The notes beneath the pieces were generated by a model. That model worked only from the letters and a program-made list of their open reading frames with translations. It made no database searches and was not told the DNA's origin. A stretch of 48,733 nucleotides of DNA from an uncultured Prevotellaceae bacterium (lineage in GTDB: Bacteria > Bacteroidota > Bacteroidia > Bacteroidales > Bacteroidaceae), in NCBI GenBank assembly GCA_900320585.1, contig ONSV01000027.1, positions 1-48,733 on the forward strand, given 5' to 3'. The position numbers and the translations under genes are program-made. Shown here one piece after another: positions 7,259-16,777 of the stretch. How positions within the stretch are numbered: the first letter of the stretch is position 1; each line of letters opens with the position of its first letter.

Positions 7259-9682
7259 ATGAAAAGACTCCTTACTATCGTGCTGACGGCAATGGTCGTA
7301 CTGACCGCCACAGCAGCCAAGAAACCACAGCAGGTGCATGGCTATCCCATCAATCCCGTGCCCTTCACGGCAGTGAAAGTGAACCAGGCTTCGTTCTGGG
7401 GACAACGGCTGGAGGCCAGCCGGAAAGTGACCATTCCCCTCGCTTTCTCGAAGTGTGAGGAAACCGGTCGCTATACCAACTTCACCAATGCCGCTGCCCA
7501 CCTGAAAGACCCGTCGAAAACATTCACCGTGGGCGGACTCTCCTTCGACGACACCGACCCCTACAAGACCATCGAGGGTGCCAGCTATATCCTGCAGACC
7601 TATCCCGACAAGCGGCTCGTGCAGTATATCGACTCGGTGCTCGACCTCATTGCAGCGGCACAGGAACCCGACGGATATCTCTACACCTCGCGTACGCAGA
7701 ACCCGCAACAACCGCACGAGTGGGCTGGCGACAAGCGATGGAGCAAGGAGGAGGACTTGAGCCACGAACTCTACAACCTCGGCCATATGGTGGAGGCTGC
7801 CATCGCCCACTACCAGGCCACGGGCAGCAGGAAGTTCCTCGACATCGCACAGCGCTATGCCGACTGCGTGTGCCGTGAGGTGGGCCCCAATCCAGGACAG
7901 GCCTGCGTGGTGCCCGGACACCAGATAGCAGAGATGGCACTGGCCAAACTCTATCTCGTGACGGGCGAGAAGAAGTATCTCGACGAAGCCAAGTTCTTCC
8001 TCGACTACCGGGGAAAGACCACCATCGTGCATGAGTACTCACAGGCCCACAAACCGGTGGTCGACCAAGACGAGGCCGTGGGACACGCCGTGCGCGCGGC
8101 ATATATGTATGCCGGTATGGCCGACGTGGCGGCACTCACTGGCGACAAGGACTATATCAAGGCCATCGATGCCATCTGGGACAATATCGTCACGAAGAAG
8201 CTCTACATCACTGGTGGCATAGGGGCCACTTCCAATGGCGAGGCCTTTGGCGCCAACTACGAGCTGCCCAACATGAGCGCCTATTGTGAGACTTGTGCTG
8301 CCATCGGCAATGTCTACGTCAACTACCGCCTTTTCCTGCTCCATGGCGATTCGAAATACTACGACGTGCTGGAGCGCACGCTTTACAACGGCCTCATCAG
8401 CGGCGTGAGCCTTGAGGGCAATGGCTTCTTCTATCCCAATCCGCTGGAGTCGATGGGACAGCACCAGCGACAGGCATGGTTTGGCTGCGCATGCTGTCCG
8501 AGCAATATCTGCCGTTTCATCCCCTCGCTGCCGGGATACGTGTACGCCGTGAAAGACCGCAATGTCTACGTCAACCTCTTCCTCTCCAATACCGGTGATC
8601 TCACTGTAGGGGGCAAGAAAGTGAGACTGAGCCAGGCCACGGAGTATCCATGGGACGGTGACATCGTGGTGACGGTCGACCAAAATGGGGCCGGAATCTT
8701 CGATATGAAGGTCCGAATCCCTGGCTGGGTGCGCAACCAGGTGGTGCCCTCCAACCTTTACCAATATACTGATGGCAAGCGGCTGGGATACCAGGTGCTG
8801 GTCAACGGACAGGCTGCAGAGGGACAACTGACGGCGGATGGTTACTATACCATCAGCCGCAAGTGGAAGAAAGGCGACAAGGTGCAGGTACACTTCGACA
8901 TGGAGGCACGCACCGTCAGGGCTAACAACAAGGTCGAGGCCGACCGTGGAATGGTAAGCATCGAGCGTGGACCCCTGGTCTATTGTGCCGAGCACCCCGA
9001 CAACAATTTCGACATCATGGGGGCACTCATCAACCAGAATCCAAAGTTTGTCTTGGGCAAGGGCGAGATATCGGGAACACCCATCACCACCCTTACCACC
9101 AGCGCGCAGACGCTGAACTTCAACGATGCCGGAAGACTGGAGGCTCAGGACCAGACATTGAAACTGATACCTTACTATGCCTGGTGCCATCGCGGCTCAG
9201 GGAAGATGCGTGTGTGGCTGCCGCAAGACCTCAATGCCACCAGTCCGTCGCAACCCGCCACCCTTGCCAGTGAGAGCAAAGTGACCTCGTCGTCAAAAGT
9301 GCCGGCCCTCTCGTCTGTCAACGACCGCTTGGTACCAAGAGACGAGAACGACCGCTCCGTGCCCTACACGCATTGGTGGCCCAAACAGGCTGGCACCGAA
9401 TGGCTCTGCTATGAGTTTCCGCAGGAGTCCACCGTCCAGAGTGCCACCGTCTATTGGTTCGACGATGGACCCTGGGGTGGATGTAGGGTGCCGAAGTCAT
9501 GGCGTATCCTCTACCAGAACGGACAGCAGTGGGTGCCTGTGGAGGGTGCCGACGGATACCCCACCGACAAGGGCGTTCCTTGCACCGTCAACTTCAACCC
9601 TGTCAAGACCAAGGCGCTCCGTCTGGAGGTGGTGTTGCCCGACGACAATTCGGCAGGACTGTTCGAATGGGTAGTGAGATGA
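7259..9682 (+). CDS. GH127 family beta-L-arabinofuranosidase-like secreted glycosidase (second copy)
   Basis: 807 residues with signal peptide MKRLLTIVLTAMVVLTATAA. Active-site residues match the GH127 pattern: E328 in NGEAFG as acid/base, E344 and C346 in CETC, and C412 (nucleophile) and C413 in CACCPSN. The C-terminus carries the same type of discoidin-like sandwich (YTHWWPKQAG, VYWFDDG). It has the same length and layout as the GH127 at 2561-4984, but the sequences differ throughout, so these look like old paralogues and not a recent duplication. They may act on different linkages of one polymer. It is second in the GH97 operon and converges, with a 24-nt gap, on the TonB receptor gene. 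No obvious terminator hairpin lies in the gap. Confidence 0.92.
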   Translation: MKRLLTIVLTAMVVLTATAAKKPQQVHGYPINPVPFTAVKVNQASFWGQRLEASRKVTIPLAFSKCEETGRYTNFTNAAAHLKDPSKTFTVGGLSFDDTDPYKTIEGASYILQTYPDKRLVQYIDSVLDLIAAAQEPDGYLYTSRTQNPQQPHEWAGDKRWSKEEDLSHELYNLGHMVEAAIAHYQATGSRKFLDIAQRYADCVCREVGPNPGQACVVPGHQIAEMALAKLYLVTGEKKYLDEAKFFLDYRGKTTIVHEYSQAHKPVVDQDEAVGHAVRAAYMYAGMADVAALTGDKDYIKAIDAIWDNIVTKKLYITGGIGATSNGEAFGANYELPNMSAYCETCAAIGNVYVNYRLFLLHGDSKYYDVLERTLYNGLISGVSLEGNGFFYPNPLESMGQHQRQAWFGCACCPSNICRFIPSLPGYVYAVKDRNVYVNLFLSNTGDLTVGGKKVRLSQATEYPWDGDIVVTVDQNGAGIFDMKVRIPGWVRNQVVPSNLYQYTDGKRLGYQVLVNGQAAEGQLTADGYYTISRKWKKGDKVQVHFDMEARTVRANNKVEADRGMVSIERGPLVYCAEHPDNNFDIMGALINQNPKFVLGKGEISGTPITTLTTSAQTLNFNDAGRLEAQDQTLKLIPYYAWCHRGSGKMRVWLPQDLNATSPSQPATLASESKVTSSSKVPALSSVNDRLVPRDENDRSVPYTHWWPKQAGTEWLCYEFPQESTVQSATVYWFDDGPWGGCRVPKSWRILYQNGQQWVPVEGADGYPTDKGVPCTVNFNPVKTKALRLEVVLPDDNSAGLFEWVVR

Positions 9683-9706
9683 CCATTTAGGCCTGTTTCT
9701 TTCCCG

Positions 9707-12058
9707 CTATCTGATGATGAGTGGGAACACCACTTTCAGCGAGAAGTTCCGGCCCATGTTATAGATGCCGTGGTGGCCCGTCACTGGGTTCACCGCGGCA
9801 TATTTTAGTCGGCTCAGGTGACTCTGGTAGGCGCGGTTGGTAAGGTTGTCGCCGTTCAGGCTCAGCGAGCACAGGTTGCGGTGACGCCACTTGATGTCGG
9901 TGCCCACCGACATATTAAGCAGGGTATACGAGGGGGTGACGGTCTCGGTGCCGTCGGCCACATAGGCATGGTCCTGCCGCAGGTTGCACTCCAGGCCTAT
10001 CTTCACATAGGTGTTGTTGAGCACCCTGCCGTCGCGCACAAGGTCGTAACTCAGCTCCGATATCCATCGGGTGGCTGGCGTCCGCGGTAGGTAGCGGCGT
10101 TCGGCTGGCTGGTTTCGCTGGCGGGCATCCACCATCGAGAGGCTGTTCTCGAAGTGCAACCGCTCCACGGGATGGATGTCGAGGGTCAGCTCGCCACCCA
10201 GCAGCCGGGCATCGCCCTGCGTGAACAGGTAGGTGGGCAACCCTTCGGTCTCTACCCCTGCCTGTCGGCTGGCGAAGATATAGTTGTTGATGAAGTTGGC
10301 AAACAGGGCCACTTGTGCCGAGACGGCGGGCGAGGTGTAGTCCCACCCCAGGTCGGCCTGCCAACTGTATTCGGGGCGCAGACTGGCGTTGCCCACCTCG
10401 TAGCGGAAGGTGCCCTCATGCTCTCCATTCGAACCCAGTTCGCTCAGGTTGGGCGCGCGGAACCCACGGGCCAGGTTCAGCCGCAGGTGCATGTTGCTGC
10501 CCAGTTCCCTCACCACGCCCACACTGCCCGATATCGCGCGGAAGGTGCGCGAGATGCGGTCGAAACGGTCTTCAAGGGCGAAGGCGTGCACATGCCGCAA
10601 GTCGGTGCGCACACCACCGCTGATGTTCCAGCTGTTTGCCTTATAGCCCGCTGTCACATAACCTCCGATGTCGTTGAGCATATAGTCGGGAATGAGGAAT
10701 TCCTCGCCTTTGTTCACCGACCGCTGATACATTCCCCCTATACCTGCATTGAGCTTCAGCCCATAGGTGTTCTGCAGCGAGTAGTGAACGTCGTAGCTCA
10801 GGGTATGCAGCAGGAAGTCGAGACCGCTCTCATCGGGAGTCTCCAGCTCCTCATACTCCTGTCGGCGGTTGGCCTGGTAGCCCACCTGCAGTTTCAGCGT
10901 CCCCTTTCCCACATACACGGAGTTGTCGAACATGGCTTTGTAGTGTCGCACATGTTGGTAGGGGAATCCATGCCCATAGGTCTTCAGGTCGTGGCGGGTG
11001 GCTACGGCCTCGCTCTCCTCGCCGTCTACGAGCACGGGTTTCACGAACTGGCCGGTAGCCTCGTCGCGCTCACCTTCGCTCATGGTGGGGATGAGGTGGT
11101 AGTAGCTCAGCTGCAGGTGGCTATAGCCCCATTGGCGGTTCAAGCCTGCCATGCCGCTCAGTGCCCGCTCGGCAAACTGTGTGCCCAGCACATAGCCATC
11201 GTATTTGTTCTTGTAGGCATGGGCGGCTTTCTGGCTGAACCGGGCATCCCACACAAAGCCTTTCTGGTTGCCGCCCATGTTCAGCGAGTAGGCCCACAAC
11301 CCGTTGTTGGTCTGGTATTCGGCCGATGCCGACCCTCTGATTTGTCCCTTGGGCAATGACGGACGGCTATGGAATATCACTACGCCAGCCATGGCATCGG
11401 AGCCATAGGTGAGCGATGCCGGACCTTTCAGTATCTCTATGCTGTTCACGTTCTGCGCGTCGAGTTCTATGCCGTGCTCGTCGCCCCACTGCTGGCCCTC
11501 CTGCCTGATGCCGTCAACAACGGTCACGATGCGGTTGTAGCCCAGTCCGCGTATCACGGGTTTCGATATGCCACTGCCGGTGGTCACCTGTGCCATGCCT
11601 GGACGGCGGGCAATGGCGTCGATGATGTTGGTCGACGAGGTGTTGAGCAGGTCGTGCTGACTGACGATGGCAACGGGAGTGGGTGAGTCTTTCAGCAACT
11701 GGTTGCCGGCGATGCCCGTCACCACCACTTCGTTGATCATGGCGTTGCTCTCGTGCATCACGAAGTCAAGTTTTTGGGTGCGGGTCAGGTCCACCTCTCT
11801 GATGATGGTCTGGTGCCCCACATAGCTCACTTGTATGGTCATCATCTTCTGGGGCAGGTTCTCGAAGAGGTAATGCCCGTTGATATCGGTCACGGTGGTC
11901 TGTTTCAGTTCGGCTATATATAGGGTGACGCCTATCAGCGGCTCGTTGTCCACGGCATCAGTCACCTTGCCGCTGAGGGTGGTCTGATGATGGTCGTTCT
12001 CTGCCGTGGCGCTCATGGGCATGAGGGCCATCAGCAGCATGATGAATATGGTAGTCAT
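9707..12058 (-). CDS. TonB-dependent outer-membrane receptor, putative metal/chelate uptake
   Basis: 783 residues with signal peptide (MTTIFIMLLMALMPMSATA), carboxypeptidase-regulatory-like domain (about 28-105), a NEVVVTG segment and plug (about 120-230, with PVIRGLGYNRIVTVVDGIRQEGQQWG and GSDAMAGVV), then a barrel ending in F. It lacks SusC features and is of the CirA/BtuB/ZnuD-like size class. Extracellular-loop segments are rich in His and Tyr (HDLKTYGHGF, YQHVRHYKA). It lies 154 nt downstream of a gene for a His/Cys-rich membrane protein on the same strand and is likely cotranscribed. Together these suggest uptake of zinc or another metal, not a glycan, but the sequence cannot prove the substrate. 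Confidence 0.88.
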   Translation of the reverse strand: MTTIFIMLLMALMPMSATAENDHHQTTLSGKVTDAVDNEPLIGVTLYIAELKQTTVTDINGHYLFENLPQKMMTIQVSYVGHQTIIREVDLTRTQKLDFVMHESNAMINEVVVTGIAGNQLLKDSPTPVAIVSQHDLLNTSSTNIIDAIARRPGMAQVTTGSGISKPVIRGLGYNRIVTVVDGIRQEGQQWGDEHGIELDAQNVNSIEILKGPASLTYGSDAMAGVVIFHSRPSLPKGQIRGSASAEYQTNNGLWAYSLNMGGNQKGFVWDARFSQKAAHAYKNKYDGYVLGTQFAERALSGMAGLNRQWGYSHLQLSYYHLIPTMSEGERDEATGQFVKPVLVDGEESEAVATRHDLKTYGHGFPYQHVRHYKAMFDNSVYVGKGTLKLQVGYQANRRQEYEELETPDESGLDFLLHTLSYDVHYSLQNTYGLKLNAGIGGMYQRSVNKGEEFLIPDYMLNDIGGYVTAGYKANSWNISGGVRTDLRHVHAFALEDRFDRISRTFRAISGSVGVVRELGSNMHLRLNLARGFRAPNLSELGSNGEHEGTFRYEVGNASLRPEYSWQADLGWDYTSPAVSAQVALFANFINNYIFASRQAGVETEGLPTYLFTQGDARLLGGELTLDIHPVERLHFENSLSMVDARQRNQPAERRYLPRTPATRWISELSYDLVRDGRVLNNTYVKIGLECNLRQDHAYVADGTETVTPSYTLLNMSVGTDIKWRHRNLCSLSLNGDNLTNRAYQSHLSRLKYAAVNPVTGHHGIYNMGRNFSLKVVFPLIIR

Positions 12059-12212
12059 GTTTGATGTCTTCGATTTGATGTTTTTTTATGGGTAGGTGCC
12101 ATGGGTATCCATGGCCATCGACAGCGTCCTTTCTCCAAAGGGCGTTGACTATCGATGCGGCCCAAATGGGGTTCGGTCCACTTAGGTCAATGATAAAAAG
12201 TGTGTGAAAACA

Positions 12213-12560
12213 TCAGGCGAAGGGTGGTGCCCTGCTCGACCTGTTGCCCGCGAAGCCGTTGGCAATGAGTGCTCTCCCCCTTGAGTACAGAGGGGTGCCA
12301 ACGGCAGAGAAGAGAACAACGGACAGCAGGATGGCAGCGACGAACGGGAGACTTAGCATCTGGCACAACACGCAGTTGTCTACGCAGAAGTCGGCCGATG
12401 CCAGATGACTATGGTGCACATGGTGGGCGCAGTCTATGCAGTCGGCCCCTGCCGCCATTCCCTGCTCATGCACGTGCATCATCGAGAACAGCAACATCGG
12501 CACAAATACTGCCAGCAGCATCCATGCATACCATTTTCTTCTTTGCTCCACTCTGTTCAT
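12213..12560 (-). CDS. Small His/Cys-rich inner-membrane protein, putative metal-related
   Basis: 115 residues. The ATG at 12558-12560 (MNRVEQRRKWYAW) is chosen because the longer frame, to 12590, would put codons inside the promoter -7 box. Layout: short basic N-terminus, membrane segment (about 10-28, AWMLLAVFVPMLLFSMM), then a polar segment with CIDCAHHVHHSHL and FCVDNCVLCQ. A second membrane segment (about 75-95) and a basic tail follow. The Cys/His cluster is a plausible metal site. I do not recognise a named family with confidence. It sits upstream of a metal-type TonB receptor, which suggests a shared role in metal uptake or sensing. The predicted transcription start falls at or next to the start codon. 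Confidence 0.7.
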   Translation of the reverse strand: MNRVEQRRKWYAWMLLAVFVPMLLFSMMHVHEQGMAAGADCIDCAHHVHHSHLASADFCVDNCVLCQMLSLPFVAAILLSVVLFSAVGTPLYSRGRALIANGFAGNRSSRAPPFA

Positions 12561-12565
12561 CACTG

Positions 12566-12597
12566 CAAAGGTAGTGAAAGCCGAAGACAATGCAAAA
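12566..12597 (-). promoter_or_regulatory. Promoter of the His/Cys-rich protein-TonB receptor operon
   Basis: Reverse strand: TTTTG (12597-12593), 19-nt spacer, TACCTTTG (12573-12566). Only five bases separate the -7 box from the ATG. The 35-bp block at 12597-12563 matches the promoter block at 41191-41225 at 29 of 35 positions. Confidence 0.75.
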
Positions 12598-12690
12598 CAA
12601 AAACCAAGTTTTTGTTTTCATTGTTGAGGCGCCTCCTACCTTCGCCGCGCATGAGGATTATTTACAATTCTTTGGGTAAAAAAGGAAACA

Positions 12691-12722
12691 TTTGGAGAAT
12701 TCACAAAATATTCCTAACTTCG
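12691..12722 (+). promoter_or_regulatory. Promoter of the GH5-esterase operon
   Basis: TTTG (12691-12694), 20-nt spacer, TAACTTCG (12715-12722), a TAnnTTTG variant with one change. The leader would be about 125 nt to the GH5 start at 12855. The 294-nt gap upstream of GH5 otherwise holds only the divergent promoter at 12566-12597. Confidence 0.6.
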
Positions 12723-12854
12723 CAGCCGAAACATCAATGCCGCTAAACGAAAGGAAAGGGCGGCCTCGCCAAGTTCTCAAATTCATGCCATCAACATGGC
12801 TTTTCTCAAAAGAGCCCTTCTGAACACAACAATCTAATCACATAACCTGAAGAG

Positions 12855-14534
12855 ATGAAGAAACTTTTACTATTTGTCACTATCATGCTTGCCTCGATGG
12901 GCAGTAAGGCACAGACCGTGGAGCCAGACAGCGAGGGGATGACCCTCAGCGCCCAGGAATGGACACGCGACGTGGTGATGGGATGGAACCTCGGCAACTC
13001 GCTCGAGTGTCCTAACACCGAGACGGAATGGGGCAATCCCAAGACTACCCAGGCCATGATCCATGCCGTGGCCGAGGCGGGGTTCAATGCCATCCGCATT
13101 CCTGTGAGATGGATCAACCATGTGAACAATACCACCGATATGATTGTCAACGCCGACTGGCTCGCCCGTGTGAAAGAGGTCGTCGACTGGTGTCTCGATG
13201 AGAACATGTATGTCATCATCAACACCCATCACGAAGATTGGTACGACCGCAACCCCTACTATAGCAAACAAGAGGAGAACAACCGCAAGTTGGCTGCCCT
13301 TTGGACTTGCGTGGCCACCTATTTCCGCGACTACGACCAGCGGCTCATCTTTGCCGGTACCAACGAGACCACCGTCAACTGGGCCGCTCCCACCGCAGAG
13401 CAGCAGGCCGTGCAGAACAGCTACAACCAGACGTTCGTCGATGCCGTGCGCGAGACGGGTGGTAAGAACTACTACCGCAACATCGTGGTGCAGACCTTCG
13501 CCTGCAGTCCCTACCACGGACTCAACGGCTTCACCATTCCCACCGACAAGGTGGAGGGGCGCATGAGCGTGGAGTTCCACTACTACGACCCCTATGAGTA
13601 TTGTGGCAACTGCACCTATTATTATTGGGGAGAGGCCTATAAGGACAAGGGCCGCATCCTCGCCAGCAGTACCGAGAAGACCATCACCAACCTCTTCGAC
13701 CGCATCACCAATACCTGGGCGAAGAAAGGACTGGGTGTGGTGATGGGCGAGTATGGCGTGTCAAACCACTTCACCGAGGATGACAAGCAGACGCAGCAGG
13801 AGAATATGCAGTACTACCTGAAATGCGTGGTGAGCGAGGCCCGCCAACACGGGTTTGCCGCCTTCGCTTGGGACAACAACGCCTTCAACAACGGTCCCGA
13901 GAACTTCGGCATCTTCAAGCGCTGGCAGAATATGGCCGTGGGCAATACCTACTTCCTCAAGGGCATTACCGAGGGAGCCGGTTCCGAATATGTAGAGCCT
14001 GTAGGCCCGGGCGACGACGATACTGGCGAAGGCGTGACCTTCTGGGAGGGCGACGCCGTGCTCGACTGGGGCAATGGACTGCAACTCTCCGTGCCTGGCT
14101 CGTTGTTCGAGGGAAAGGGTGCCGACGTGCAGATGATGCTCTCCTACACTCAGGACTACTCCGACTACGATGACCTGCAACTCTTCTATGGCGACTGGAG
14201 CTCGTTGCTGCCTTTCAGTGTGGGAGGCAATAACTTCACGGGCGACTTCATTCCCAGCAACTACTATTCCACAGGCACAGGCACCAGCCACACCACCGCC
14301 TTCTCGTTCGATGAGGGCACGCTGGCAACCGTGCTGCAGAAGGGCATCGTCATTCAAGGCCATGGCATAAGGCTCAACAAGGTGGCCATCACCTCGCCCT
14401 CGGGCATCACGCTGACCGAGGCCGACAAGGCCTGCGTCAATGCCCCTGCCTACACCCTTGGCGGACAGCGCGTGTCGCAGCCGCTGCCTGGTCATCTCTA
14501 TATCCGGAATGGAAAGAAATACATTGCCCGCTGA
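12855..14534 (+). CDS. GH5 family endoglucanase (subfamily 4-like), secreted
   Basis: 559 residues with signal peptide MKKLLLFVTIMLASMGSKAQ. Cleaves beta-1,4-glucan backbones such as cellulose, mixed-linkage glucan or xyloglucan. The catalytic barrel covers about residues 25-375 and shows GWNLGNSLE, INTHHED, acid/base E171 in FAGTNET, H242 in FHYYDPY and nucleophile E299 in VVMGEYG. The GWNLGN and NETTVNW context resembles GH5_4. A linker with GPGDDDTG leads to a beta-sandwich, possibly carbohydrate-binding, at about 400-520. The protein ends in LGGQRVSQPLPGHLYIRNGK, a short tail similar to that of the unknown secreted protein at 41239-42648. A secreted esterase gene begins 37 nt downstream. 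An endoglucanase is somewhat out of keeping with the arabinose theme of the flanking genes. Confidence 0.93.
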   Translation: MKKLLLFVTIMLASMGSKAQTVEPDSEGMTLSAQEWTRDVVMGWNLGNSLECPNTETEWGNPKTTQAMIHAVAEAGFNAIRIPVRWINHVNNTTDMIVNADWLARVKEVVDWCLDENMYVIINTHHEDWYDRNPYYSKQEENNRKLAALWTCVATYFRDYDQRLIFAGTNETTVNWAAPTAEQQAVQNSYNQTFVDAVRETGGKNYYRNIVVQTFACSPYHGLNGFTIPTDKVEGRMSVEFHYYDPYEYCGNCTYYYWGEAYKDKGRILASSTEKTITNLFDRITNTWAKKGLGVVMGEYGVSNHFTEDDKQTQQENMQYYLKCVVSEARQHGFAAFAWDNNAFNNGPENFGIFKRWQNMAVGNTYFLKGITEGAGSEYVEPVGPGDDDTGEGVTFWEGDAVLDWGNGLQLSVPGSLFEGKGADVQMMLSYTQDYSDYDDLQLFYGDWSSLLPFSVGGNNFTGDFIPSNYYSTGTGTSHTTAFSFDEGTLATVLQKGIVIQGHGIRLNKVAITSPSGITLTEADKACVNAPAYTLGGQRVSQPLPGHLYIRNGKKYIAR

Positions 14535-14571
14535 CCTCGTCATCAAATCCAACCGACAACTTACCCAACGT

Positions 14572-15735
14572 ATGAGAAAAACGATATGTCTCCTCTTGCT
14601 GGGGTGCATGGGAATGGTTCCCATGGCCGCCCAGAAGAAACCGGTGCAGAAGCGCGACAAGTTTGAGTACTCGTTCGAACTGCCTGTCTATGTGGAGCAA
14701 CTCAAGAGAGAACTCACCTATCCACTGGCATGGGGCAACAGCGATATCAAGGACTTCGGACGCTGGCGCACCGCGGCGCGCAAGAAAGTGTTCGAGTGTA
14801 TGATGGCTCCGCCTCGGCCCGCTGCCATCTTCGACATGCGCGTGGAGGCCGAGGAGCAGCGCGAGGGCTATAAGGCCCAGAAGATATCGTTCAACATCAA
14901 TGCCTACTCGCGGGTGACGGCCTATCTCCTTGTGCCCGATGGCGACGGACCCTTCCCCGCCATCAATGCCCTGCACGACCATGGCGCACACCTCTATATC
15001 GGCAAGGAGAAGATGATACGGCCTTTTGGCGTGGAGCAGGAGGTGGCCGACGATGCCAACGAATGGGCGGCACGGCTCTACGACGGACAGTTCGTGGGCG
15101 ACTATATGGCCAGCCATGGCTATGTGGTGCTCTCCGTAGACGCACCCCTATGGGGTGAGCGCGGGCGTGAGGAAGGGGTAGACCGCAGCAAGTACGACAT
15201 CATCGCCGGAAACATGATGATGCTCGGCCGCGACCTCTGTGCCTTCATGCACTACGATGATATCTATGCTACCGACTTTCTGGCCACCCTGCCATTCGTC
15301 GACCGCAAACGCATTGGGTGCCTGGGCTGCTCGATGGGGGCCTATAGGTCGTGGATGCTCGCGGCGCTCACCGACCGCATCAAGGCAGCGGCTTCCATCT
15401 GCTGGATGGTGACTACCGACGTGCAGATGTCGACCCTCGACAAGAAGAAGGAGAATGGTGGCTTCGCCAACTGCCTGCCCGGACTGCGGCAGTATCTCGA
15501 CTACCCCCATATCGCCTCGATGGCATGCCCCAAGCCCATGCTCTTCATCAATGGGTCGCAAGACCACCTGTTCCCCGTCAGGGGTGTGGAGGCGGCTTTC
15601 GGTATCATGCGCGACGCATGGCGAAGTCAGGGCGCCGACGACCGGCTGGAGACCGAAATCTGGGACATCCCCCACTCGTGTGGCCTCAAGGCGCAGCAAC
15701 GTATGCTGGAGTTCTTCGACAAATATCTGAAATAG
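14572..15735 (+). CDS. Secreted alpha/beta-hydrolase (dienelactone hydrolase / Abhydrolase_7-like esterase)
   Basis: 387 residues from the ATG at 14572, chosen for the signal peptide MRKTICLLLLGCMGMVPMAA; the frame is also open upstream into the GH5 gene. The alpha/beta-hydrolase triad is visible: S254 in GCSMGA, D331 in NGSQDHLFP and H368 in DIPHSCG. The HDHGAH segment is typical of the Abhydrolase_7 type. Next to a GH5 enzyme it probably removes ester substituents from plant polysaccharide, but which ester cannot be read from the sequence. It is in an operon with GH5, and the panE-like gene follows after 80 nt. Confidence 0.85.
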   Translation: MRKTICLLLLGCMGMVPMAAQKKPVQKRDKFEYSFELPVYVEQLKRELTYPLAWGNSDIKDFGRWRTAARKKVFECMMAPPRPAAIFDMRVEAEEQREGYKAQKISFNINAYSRVTAYLLVPDGDGPFPAINALHDHGAHLYIGKEKMIRPFGVEQEVADDANEWAARLYDGQFVGDYMASHGYVVLSVDAPLWGERGREEGVDRSKYDIIAGNMMMLGRDLCAFMHYDDIYATDFLATLPFVDRKRIGCLGCSMGAYRSWMLAALTDRIKAAASICWMVTTDVQMSTLDKKKENGGFANCLPGLRQYLDYPHIASMACPKPMLFINGSQDHLFPVRGVEAAFGIMRDAWRSQGADDRLETEIWDIPHSCGLKAQQRMLEFFDKYLK

Positions 15736-15815
15736 CATTCAGCCAACGAACAGTAATGAGTGAAACTGTCTGAATTCCGTGAATTTGAATAACAAAAACA
15801 AATAGGTAAAAAGAA

Positions 15816-16721
15816 ATGAGATATGGTGTGATTGGCACAGGTGCCATAGGCGGCTTCTATGGTTCCAAGCTCGCCAAGGTGGGCAAGGAAGTGCACTTCC
15901 TCTTCCATCGTGACTATGAATATGTGTGTGAGCATGGACTCCAGGTTGACTCCTGCGATGGTGATTTCCACCTCAACGACGTGAGGGCCTATGCCCGGAC
16001 TTCCGACATGCCGCAGTGCGATGTGGTGCTGGTGTGCCTCAAGTCGGTGAACAATCATCTGCTGGCTTCGCTCCTGCCGCCACTGCTCCGTCCCGATACG
16101 GTGGTGGTGCTCATCCAGAATGGCATAGGCGTGGAGGCCGACGTGCAGAAAATGTTCCCACATCTGCGACTGGCGGCCGGACTGGCGTTCATCTGCTCGG
16201 CGAAGACAGAGCCGGGAAGGGTGTCGCACCAATGCTATGGCAGCATCAACCTGGCCGACTACTCGTGTGGTGACCCTGACGTGCTTGACAAGGTGCTGGC
16301 CGATCTTCAAGAGGCGGGCGTGGTGGCCCACCTCGTGGAATATCACGAGGCTCGCTGGAAAAAGGCGGTGTGGAACATGCCCTTCAATGGCATGACCGTG
16401 GCGCTCAACACCTCTACCGACAAGTTGCTCTCCAATCCCCATACCCGCCGGCTCATCCGTGAGCAGATGATGGAGGTGGTGAATGCGGCACGACATCTGG
16501 GGGTGCACAATATCGATGAGGCGTTTGCCGACTTGATGATTACCACTACCGATGCCATGGTGCCCTATTCGCCGAGCATGAAGCTCGACTACGACTTCCA
16601 CCGGCCTATGGAGATCGACTATCTCTACTCACGACCCATCAAGGAGGCCAGGGAAGCCGGGTTCGACATGCCCAAGCTCGCCATGCTCGAGGCCGAACTG
16701 AGGTTCCTGTCCGGACAATAA
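15816..16721 (+). CDS. panE: 2-dehydropantoate 2-reductase (ketopantoate reductase family)
   Basis: 301 residues, cytoplasmic. The family reduces ketopantoate to pantoate with NADPH in pantothenate synthesis. The N-terminus is a Rossmann fold with GTGAIGG (residues 7-13). The family lysine is in the ARWKKAVWNMPFNG segment, and the C-terminal helical domain has MEIDYLYSRPI with the conserved Glu. Length is normal. A purine-rich stretch (GGTAAAAAG) precedes the ATG. The esterase upstream is unrelated in function, so linkage may be incidental. A 12-bp-arm inverted repeat follows the stop at once. ApbA/PanE paralogues act on other 2-oxoacids too, so the specific reaction is probable, not certain. 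Confidence 0.88.
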   Translation: MRYGVIGTGAIGGFYGSKLAKVGKEVHFLFHRDYEYVCEHGLQVDSCDGDFHLNDVRAYARTSDMPQCDVVLVCLKSVNNHLLASLLPPLLRPDTVVVLIQNGIGVEADVQKMFPHLRLAAGLAFICSAKTEPGRVSHQCYGSINLADYSCGDPDVLDKVLADLQEAGVVAHLVEYHEARWKKAVWNMPFNGMTVALNTSTDKLLSNPHTRRLIREQMMEVVNAARHLGVHNIDEAFADLMITTTDAMVPYSPSMKLDYDFHRPMEIDYLYSRPIKEAREAGFDMPKLAMLEAELRFLSGQ

Positions 16722-16723
16722 AC

Positions 16724-16761
16724 CAAGGCGCCAGCAAGATAATGGTCTCGCTGGCGCCTTG
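16724..16761. terminator. Strong hairpin after panE (terminator-like)
   Basis: Perfect 12-bp inverted repeat CAAGGCGCCAGC / GCTGGCGCCTTG with a 14-nt loop, starting 3 nt after the panE stop. There is no clear T-tract on either side. It separates panE from the converging Sel1 gene. Confidence 0.6.
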
Positions 16762-16777
16762 AATATCTTCAGGAATA

